Assembly (NCBI GenBank): GCA_026692885.1
Contig: JAPLNJ010000564.1
Location: forward strand, 1 to 19,993
Source of the DNA: Planctomycetota bacterium
GTDB taxonomy: Bacteria; Planctomycetota; Planctomycetia; Pirellulales; Pirellulaceae
DNA length: 19,993 nucleotides
Reading direction: 5' to 3'
Shown here: positions 1 to 9,500 of the stretch, piece after piece
Layout: each line of letters starts with the position of its first letter
How positions within the stretch are numbered: position 1 is the stretch's first letter
Translations under genes and position numbers: made by a program
The notes under the pieces: model-generated
What the model was told of the DNA's origin: nothing
The model's input: only the letters and a program-made list of their open reading frames with translations
The model's database searches: none

Positions 1-16
1 AGGAACCGATTTGTTT

Positions 17-125
17 CGCCCCTTCAGGGCTACCGGGATAAATCGATATCGTACCCAGGGCGGCGCTCTGCGGCTGTCGCCGCGACGCTCTGCCCTGGGC
101 TGGTTTGTTAATGCCCCTTTGGGGC
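17..125. repeat. Composite palindromic intergenic repeat at window start
   Basis: Three nested or adjacent inverted repeats are visible. GCCC at 18-21 pairs with GGGC at 27-30. CCCAGGGC at 54-61 pairs with GCCCTGGG at 92-99, with GC-rich, partly self-complementary sequence between. GCCCC at 113-117 pairs with GGGGC at 121-125 across a TTT loop. No open reading frame of merit crosses it. The look (CGCCCCTT-type ends around a CCCAGGGC...GCCCTGGG core) resembles short intergenic repeats I associate with planctomycete genomes; that association is from memory. It could act as a transcription end for a gene to the left of the window, but there is no T-run. Confidence 0.55.
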
Positions 126-562
126 GGAAGAATTGTGTATAACGACGAGGGGCAAGCCGGGGGCATTCGTCAAACGTCAAAGTGAATACCGACAACTGGA
201 AAAACCGTTTGGTACTAGCGCCTTGCCGTTACTTCTCGGCTGCTCCCCAGTCGGGAAGAGACCAACCCCTTCGCCGCATGCGTCGATGCCGGCAAATCGA
301 GCACAATTCCTACATGTGCCACCGCCCGGCAACAACGGACTTTTCCAAGCCGTTGGCAGATCCGACGCAACCTGCGCAGGTCTCCAAAAATGCGCGCATA
401 ATCCGCATTTCCTCCCTAGCTGCGGGCCTTTCCTTCGTGGATTCTGGCACTCGCGCTTGACCGCGCCGTAGCGCTGTGCAACCGGAGTCAAACGCGCATC
501 TAGTTACCTTGGGATGTCCTTGGAAGAGCGTCTCGCATGCTCCCCAAGACGACCCGCAGTAC
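126..562. other. Gene-free stretch upstream of the giant adhesin gene
   Basis: Short open frames exist on both strands here, but they overlap each other, have no ribosome site or recognisable protein, and look like chance frames in GC-rich DNA. The one thing of note is CTAGCGCCTTGCCG at 215-228. It is identical to 17288-17301, the right arm of the palindrome upstream of the glycosyltransferase gene, and is followed in both places by a TTACT, so this may be a relic half of the same element. I could not identify a convincing -35/-10 pair for the downstream gene. Confidence 0.4.
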
Positions 563-567
563 GAGGG
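563..567 (+). promoter_or_regulatory. Ribosome binding site of the giant adhesin gene
   Basis: GAGGG at 563-567 lies 7 bases before a GTG at 575 and 10 bases before an ATG at 578 in the same frame. Either could be the start; the first residues would be (M)MRFW. The site supports beginning the gene here, just before the Arg-rich leader. Confidence 0.5.
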
Positions 568-574
568 TTGAACG

Positions 575-3500
575 GTGATGAGATTCTGGCAGCCAGCGAA
601 ATCGCAGCGTAGTCCGTCCGTTTCCAGCAGGCGGCCAACACCACGCCGCCAGCGCCGCCAGCGGAAGCTGCTGCTCGAGTTCCTAGAGGACCGTTGCCTG
701 CTGGCCTGCACCGCCGTACCTGAGGTGACTTTGACCGGCCTTCCCACCTCGGCCTTCATCGGCGATACGGTCGACTTCACGGCGTCGTTCCAGAACGGTT
801 CGCTCACGACCACAGGCTACGGTCCGTACGTGTCGCTGGTGTTTCCGGCCACCGGGGTCGACGGCGTGGGCACACCGCCGGTGACGACGCCTCCGTTGGA
901 TCCGTTCGACGGACTGGATTACGTCAGTGCCACCTTCCTGGGAGTGCCTCTGACCACCACGATCCTCACGTTTCCCGGTCCGGGACCAACGGGTACGGTC
1001 AACGATCCGTATGGTGTTGACAGCACTGGCACGCCCTTGCCGATCACTGGCAAGACCGGCGACAAGTTGGTTGTGTTCCAACTTCCCTTCGGTTCCTTTA
1101 CACCCGGTCAGCCGGCGGCGGCCATAGTGGTGACCGCCCATTTATCCAACGGGGCCAATGTGCCCGTGCCGTTAACGGTCAATGGCCGAGCTGCCTTCCA
1201 ATACGGTTGTACCCCGCTGAACGATCCAGCGACCGATCCCACCGTACTGAGCGTCGGCGGCACCAGTCCGAGCAGTAGTACTTGGTCGCCCAACGGGGCC
1301 GTAACGCCGACCCTGATAACCCTGAACAAGACCTACCTGGGACCGGAAGACGAGACCGCCACGGGTCCCAATTTTCCCAGGCAGTACGAAATCTCGGCCA
1401 GTGTGGCCACCGGCCAAACCCTCACCACCGTGGCCATCACCGACGTCTTGCCGACAAACATCGTGGTCACGGGCGTGACCATCGTGAACCCACTAACCGG
1501 AACGGTGAATCCGTCCCTCGTTTTTCCTCTCGGCCCGTTGGCCTCTCCCGCCAACAACGTCACCCTGGCCACATTCCCCTCAGTCACCGGCACAGGCGGC
1601 GCCGATGCTGTGGTGCGAGTGAGTTTCTACGTACCCCGGCTCGACGCCATTCCCGACGCTGTGATCCCGCCCCTCACGGGAGCAGCGGGAACATCGCTGA
1701 ACCAAACAAACGCCACCGCCGCCTGGCAACCCTTGGATCCGCGCGATGACCTGGCTGCCGTCACGGCGGGGCCAGCCGAACACAACTTGCTGCATGACCG
1801 CTCGCTTGCGATTCAGAAATCGGTGGCACGGGTCACCGATGTGTTCCCCACCGGCTACAGCCCGGACGACACGGTCGAGTACACGCTGAACTTCCAGGTC
1901 TCCGACTTTTTCGCGTTCCAGAACGTCGTGCTCGACGACGTGCTCTCCGACGGCCAGCGTTTTGACACCACGTTTACTCCCACGTTGACGGTCACAGAAC
2001 ACGGCCTCACCACGCCGGCCAGCAGCGTTCAGCTGGCCAACTACACCGTGAACACCCCGTCCGGCAGCCCAACCACACAGGCGTTGCAGTTCCGCGTGTC
2101 GAACGAGCTGACCGCGCGCCAGATAAGTCCCGCCAGTCCGCTGTTCGACACCAACCTGACCGGCGGATGCGTGCCTTCCGCGGGGACCGGCGGTCTGGCT
2201 CCCGACTGCACGGTCTACAACGCCGGGCAGACGACCGGCCAGGTCAAATTCCGCGCGGTCATCCAACGCAACTATGGCCCCGACACACCGCCCACCGGAA
2301 TTGCGGTGGTGCAGGCGGACCATTTGAACAACGGCGTCACAGCCAGCGGTGGCGTGCTGAACGATGCTACGTTGCTGCCGACGGGCAGTACCGTCACCGA
2401 CACCAGTGCGGCCAGTTTTGACATTGTCACGGGTACGATCACGAAGAAGATCTACGCCATCAACGGCAATCTGACCGTGCCCAACCCCCCGGTGATTTCA
2501 CCAGGCGATCAGGTGACCTACGAAATCACCGTGACCGCGCCCATCACACGCTTTGATGACGCGTACGTTTTTGATTTCTTGCCGCTGCCGGTCTTTTACG
2601 CCACGGAGGTTCTAGGACCGTTTATCCCGACGGTGAGCAGTGCCGTGCCTGCCGCAGGTACGGCCAAGTTCGGACCGAACGACACGTTCTACGCTTTCTC
2701 CGTAGCTTCTCTCTTTCCCGTCGTGCCGACCATCAGCAGCGACGCCACGGCCAACAGTGTGCAGTTCGCCTACGGCTCGTTCGCGGCGAGCCCGCCCGTC
2801 ACGAAAGTCGCCGACATCCTGTTCACGGTCACGGCGAGCAGTCAGCCCTTCGCCGACGGTCTGTTCATCACCAATCAGGCTCGGGTCAGCACCAAGAACA
2901 CGCCTGGCGAGGCAGCCACCGAGGACGAGATCATCCAGATCAAACTGGCCACCCCGGCGGTCAGCATCTACAAGGGCGTGGTGGGCTACAACTCGACCGG
3001 ACTGACCCTCGGCGGGATCGCGTTCAACAGTCCGGCGGTGACGACGCCCAACTTCAGCGGCGGCCCGCTCAACAGCCAGACGCAAGCCATCGCCATCGGC
3101 AATTCGAACGCCACGGGTTTGGACGCTGCCGATCCGGTGCGGTTCGCCATCGTGGCGCAAAACACCGGCGGCAGTGACGCATACAACGTGGGGCTGGGCG
3201 AAACCATCCCGGCTGGCTACGTCGCTCCGGTCGATGCCGCCACCTTTGCCAGCACCACGCACTTGACTGTCTACCTGGGCAGCGGCGGCGCGGCGTTGAC
3301 CGGCCAGTTGGTCAATGCCACCGTCCGAGCGGCCAGTGCGGGGGTCTTGGCGACTGGCACGTTCAACGGCACCGACACCTTCATCAATGCGCCGACCATG
3401 CTGGATAGCGTGCCGCTGGTGATGGGCGACCGGGTGCTGGTCAAGGATCAGGCCGCGGGCGCTCAAAACGGCATCTATGTCGTGGCCGATGCCGTGCATG

Positions 3501-6500
3501 GCACGTGGGTCCGCGCCGCGGATTTCGCCGTGGGCGCCTCGATCACCACGCCGTATGCGATCACTATTCTGGGCGGCAACACAAACAAGAACAGCTTCTA
3601 TACGCTGGCCAGTTCGATTGTGGTCAACACCGGTTCCAGCACTTGGAACTTGGGTACACCCGCCAAGGACTACTTCTACAGCTATGATCCCACCGCCAAG
3701 ACCTTCAGCGTTGTGCTGGCGGACAACAAGCTGGCCGAAAGCGACGGCCGCACCGGATCCTTGAACCAGGGCTACGATGCCCTCGGTCACCCCTTTACCG
3801 ACGGCTCGAATGCGGCGGTGGTGCTGTACGACCTGCTCCTGGACAAACCGCCCAGCGTCGACGCCGTCCAACCGCTGCAGATTGTGACGAACACGGCCAG
3901 CTTGACGAACTACGCTGGCTCCGACAACGGCCCCAACTTCCTGACCTCGCCGCTCACCGATCCAGCCACCGTGACCGTGGCTCCGCCCCAGGTGGCCAAG
4001 ACCTTGGTCAGCACCTCGATCGTCAGCACCGTTAACCGCATCACCGAGGCCGTGATCGGCGAGAAGGCTACGTACAGCGTGGTCATCACCGTGCCGGAAG
4101 GTGTGACAAAACTCGCCCAGTTCGTCGACACGCTGGATACGGGTTTAGCCTTTGTCAGCCTGGACAGCATCAGCGCCAGTTCTGCTCTGACCACCACCGT
4201 CGGCACGTTTGCCCAGGTGCTAGCCAACGCTCAAACCGCCCTGGCGCCTCCCGGTTTGGTCGCCACCTTCAATTTCGGCACGCTGACCAACAGCGACACG
4301 GTCAACACGAACGCAGAGACCATCACGATCACCTACACGGCCGTGGTCCTGGATGTGGTAGGCAATCAGAGCGGCACCCTGCTCAACGACACGGCGGCCT
4401 TCAATTGGACAAATCCGGTCGGGGCCCAGCAGGTCCACGCGCATGCCGCCGATAACGTCACGGTGATCGAACCAAAGTTGGCTACCACGAAGACGGCGGA
4501 AGTCGCCCTCATCCCCGGCAACAAGATCGGTCAGCAGAGTGACACCGTCAAATACACCATCACCATCGCCCAGGATCCGACCAGCCAGACGGACGCCTTT
4601 GACGCCTCGTTCTCGGACCCGCTGCCCAAGGACGGCTTGAACGGGACGCTGATCCTGACGCCCAGCTTCACGGTCAGCGACACGGCCATCGTCAACCCGG
4701 TCACTGTCGCCAATTTCCAACTGACTGGCGCCAATGCCACCGGTTGGACGCTGAGCACCACATCGTCCGGGACGTTCGATATGCTCAAGAGCACGCCCCG
4801 GACGATCACGATCACCGTCACCGGCACCTTGCCCACCTACGTGACGCCGGGTCAGCAATTCACGAACACGGACACGGTGCAGTGGACCAGCCTGCCCGGC
4901 GTTCCCGATCCCTCGCCGATTTCGCAATACAATACGGCCTCGACCGAACGGACCGGCGCCGGCGGCGTGGACGATTACCGGACCACGGCGAACGATACGG
5001 TCACGGTCGCGTACCCTTCGGTCGCTAAGACCTTGATCGACACCTCGATCGATAACGGTTTGGGAAGTTCGAACGACCGGACCCACGCGGTCATCGGCGA
5101 GACGGCCGTCTACCAGGTGGTCGTAACCGTGCCACAGGGCACGACACCGGCGGCCAACTTGATCGATACGTTGCCGGCTGGCTTGGCGATTGTCAGCCTG
5201 GACAGCATCACCAACAGTGACAGCGGCCACCTGTGGACCAGCATTAGCGGTAGCGGCGACTTTTCACCGGTATTGGTCAATGCGCGCGCCGCCCTGGCGT
5301 CTCCCGGTTCGGTCGTAAACTTCAATCTCGGCACGATCACGAACACGGACACGAACAACGCAATTCCGGAGACGTTGACGTTCCGTTACCAGGTCGTAGT
5401 CCTGAACGTGACCGGCAATTTGAATGGCGTGACGTTGCGGAATTCAGCGCAGGCCTGGTGGAATAACATGGCCAACTTCTCTCCGATCGGGCAAGCCGAA
5501 GCGATCACCGTCATCGAACCTCAACTGCAAACCACCAAGGCCGTTACCATCGGCGGCGGCGTGGGCAATCCCGGCGATCCGGTAACCTACACGCTGACGA
5601 TCCAACAGGCCCCGGGCAATCCGACCGATGCCTTCGACGTGACGATCTCGGATCACTTACCTACGGCTAGCGGCCAGTCGTTGATTCTGTCACCCATCTT
5701 CAACGTGACGACAAGTGGCAGCGCCCCGTCAGTGACTAACAGCAATTTCCAACTGACGGGCGGTGTCACCGGCTGGACGTTAAGCTCGATCGGCTCGTTC
5801 AACTTCTTCAAGATCGAAACCGGCAGTATCACGATCACCATCACCGGCACCTTAGCGGATGTTGCGCCCGTGGGGACACTGGTGCCCGGTCAGACCGTCG
5901 TCAACACCGACAACTTGCAGTGGACCAGCCTGTCGGGCTCGCCCGGCCAGATCTCGACGTACAACACCAATTCCTACGAGCGGACCGGTAATCCTTCGAG
6001 CCTTCCGGCAGCCGAGAACAACTTCTACTTCAGCAATGGCACGGCCAGTTTCGTGGCCAAAGCATCCGACTTGCGGATCACCAAGACGGACTCGCCCGAT
6101 CCGGTGCTCGCCAGCGGGACCCTGACGTACACGCTGACGGTGACCAACGACGGGCCGGCCGCCGCGCCAAATACCGTCGTGACGGATACGCTGCCGACCA
6201 ACGTCACGTTCGTCTCGGCTCCGGGGTGCACGCACAGTGCCGGGGTGGTAACCTCCTTGCCGACAACACTGAACCCCGGCGCCTCCGTCGACTACACGAT
6301 CACGGTCACCGTGAATCCAGGGACCCCGGTGGGGACGGTCCTGTCCAACGTGGCCAGTGTGACTTCAACCAATCTCGATCCAATCCTCAGCAATAACACG
6401 GCCACGGCGAACACCACGGTTACCGAACTGGCCGACCTGCAAATCGCGAAGACCAACGGAGTGACCACCGCGGTGCCGGGCGGGCCCTTGTCTTACACGA

Positions 6501-9500
6501 TTGTGGTGACCAACGGGGGGCCTAGCCCAGTCACAGGCGCACATATAGCCGACCTGTTCCCGAGCCTCAGCAGCGTGACCTGGACCGCGGTCGCCAGCCT
6601 TGGGGCAACAGGGTTTACGGCTTCCGGCACTGGCACGATCAACGACACGGTGACCATGCCCAACAGCAGCACGATTACCTACACCGTCACGGGCACCGTG
6701 CTGTCGAGCGCGACCGGCAACCTGATCAATACCGGCACGGTGACGCCGCCGCCCGCCGTGACCGACCCCAATCTGACCAACAACACGGCGACCCACACCG
6801 ATACGCTGACACCCCAGGCGGATCTGGCGGTGACCAAGACCGACGCGCCGGATCCTGTCTTGGCGGGCGCCCAGATCACCTACACCGTCACGGTGACCAA
6901 CCTGGGCCTCAGCGATGCGGCGACCGTGGTGCTCACGGATTCCGTGCCGGTCAACACGACCTTCGTCTCGGCGACCGTTCCCAGCGGATGGACGCGGAGC
7001 GGCGGTGTCATCTCCGGCGGCATAGGCACCCTGACGTTCTCCAAGGACACCCTCGCCGCGCTGGACAGCGCCAGCTTTACCATCGTGGTGAAGGTCAACC
7101 CCGACGTGCTCGCCCCCACCACGGTGACGAATCTGGCGACGGCCACTACGACGACCACCGATCCGGTTCTGACCAACAACACGGCGACGGCCACCACGAC
7201 CGTCAACGCTCAGGCGGACGTCGCGATCACCAAGTCAGGTCCGGGGACGATCATCCCCGGCCAGAACATGACCTATACGCTCACGGCGACGAACAATGGC
7301 CCCAGTACTGCGCTGACCGTATTACTGACGGACCTGCTGCCGCTGGACACCACATTTTTCACGGTGACTGTACCCGGCGGGTGGGGGTCAAGCACACCGG
7401 CGGTTGGAGTCACCGGCACCGTCACGTTTTCCAAGGTCTCGATGGCCGCCGCCGAGACGGCCAGCTTCACGATTGTCGTCAACGTCCCTGCAGCAACCTT
7501 GAACGGCACCTCGCTGATCAACTCGGCAACGGTTACTGCCGCGACGCCCGATCCGACACCGACCAATAACGCTGCAACGACCACGACCACCACCACCACC
7601 CAGGCGGACCTGGCGGTGACCAAGAGCGGCCCCGCCACGGTCCTCCCGAACGGTGATTTGAGCTACACAATTATCGTGACCAACAACGGACCCAATGCCG
7701 CACAGGGCGCGGTGGTCACCGACCCTGTGCCGACGAACACCACCTTCCGATCCGTGGGCGCGTTGCCATCCGGGTGGGCACAAAGTATACCATCTGTGGG
7801 TGGAACCGGTACCGTTCAGTTCACCAATGCCTCGCTGGCCGCTGCGGAGACGGCCAGCTTCACGATCGTGGTGCGGGCCACTGCAATTGCCGAGGACGGC
7901 AGCAAGCTGACCAACATGGCGACTGTCGTCAGTAGCACCACCGACCCGGTGCCCAACAACAATACCGCGACGGCCACCACCACGGTCGTCCACCAAGCCG
8001 ATTTGGCAGTCACCAAGACCAACGCGGGCACCGTGGTGGCCGGAACCGATCTGACCTACACGGTGACGGTAACCAACAACGGACCGAACCATGCGATCAA
8101 CGTGGCGGTGTCCGACCCGCTGCCGCTGAACACCACGCTCGTGTCGGTGACTCTGCCAAGTCCACTGAACGGGTGGTCTTATACAGGCACAAGTACGCTC
8201 CTATTCTCCAAATCCACCTTCATGGATTATCCCGAAACGGCCAGCTTCACCATTGTGGTCCATACGAACGAGGAGTTGCCGATCGGGTCCGTCCTGAAGA
8301 ACACGGCCACGGTCACGACCACGACGCTCGACCCAACGCCGGCGAACAACTCCGCGACCGCGACCACAACCGTCAGTACCCTGGCCGACCTCGCGGTCAC
8401 CAAGACCGGTGTCGGCACGGTCCTGGCAGGGAATAATCTGACCTATACGGTGACGGTAACCAACAACGGACCGAGCCATGCGATCAACGTGGCGGTGTCC
8501 GACTCGCTGCCGCTGAACACGACGTTTGTGTCGCTGGGCGCGCTGCCACCCAATTGGTCGGCCAGCACGCCGGCGCCCGGCGGCACGGGAACCATCACGT
8601 TTAGCAAGAGCGTCCTGATGGACTATCCGGAAACGGCCACCTTCACCATCGTGGTGCATGTGAACGCCGACACCGCCAACGCCACGACGCTGAACAATAC
8701 CGCCACGGTCACAAGTACGACCGCGGATCCGGGACCCGGCCCGAATTCGGCGACCGCCACGACCACGGTCAATACTCAGGTGGACCTCGTCATCACCAAG
8801 ACCGGGCCGGTCCCGGCCACGGTGATCCCCGGCAACAACTTGACCTACACGCTTGTGGTGACCAACAACGGCCCCAGCGACGCTCAGACCGTAACGGTAG
8901 CCGATCCGATACCGGCGAATACCACCTTCTTCTCGGTAACACCGCCGTCAGGGTGGACTCGCACCGAATCCCCGCTGTTGGTGTTGGGCGACACGGGGAC
9001 ACTCACCTTCGCCAAGAGCACGGCGATGGCCGCCGGTACGACCGCCACGTTCACCATCGAGGTGAAGGTCGGTGGAGTGACCCCGGATGGCACCGCATTG
9101 GAAAACGTGGCGACGGTGGACACCGTGACCACAGAACCCGTCAAGAGCAACAATACGGCAACCGCGACCACCACCGTCACCACGCAGGCGAACTTGGCGG
9201 TCACCAAGACCGGTCCGCCCACGATCATCCCCGGGGACATCATCAGCTATACGATTGTCGTCACGAATGGCGGACCCAACGCTGCGCGGAACGCGACCTT
9301 GACGGATCCCATGCCGGCCGGCACCACGCTCGTGTCGGTAACTCCGCCGGACATTTCGACTGGGTGGTCTCAAACTGACCTGGTGCCAATCAACGGCAAC
9401 GGCACCCTCCAGTTCTCCAAGTCGAGCCCGATGACCGACGGAGAGACGGAGACCTTCACGATTGTGGTTCGGGCCGACATTGGCCTCGCCAACGGCGTAC

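Noticed and set aside
133..813. Small open frames upstream of the giant gene (133-471 +, 182-460 +, 177-491 -, 310-813 -)
   Set aside because: They overlap one another on both strands, have no ribosome site or family resemblance, and one runs into the leader of the giant gene.
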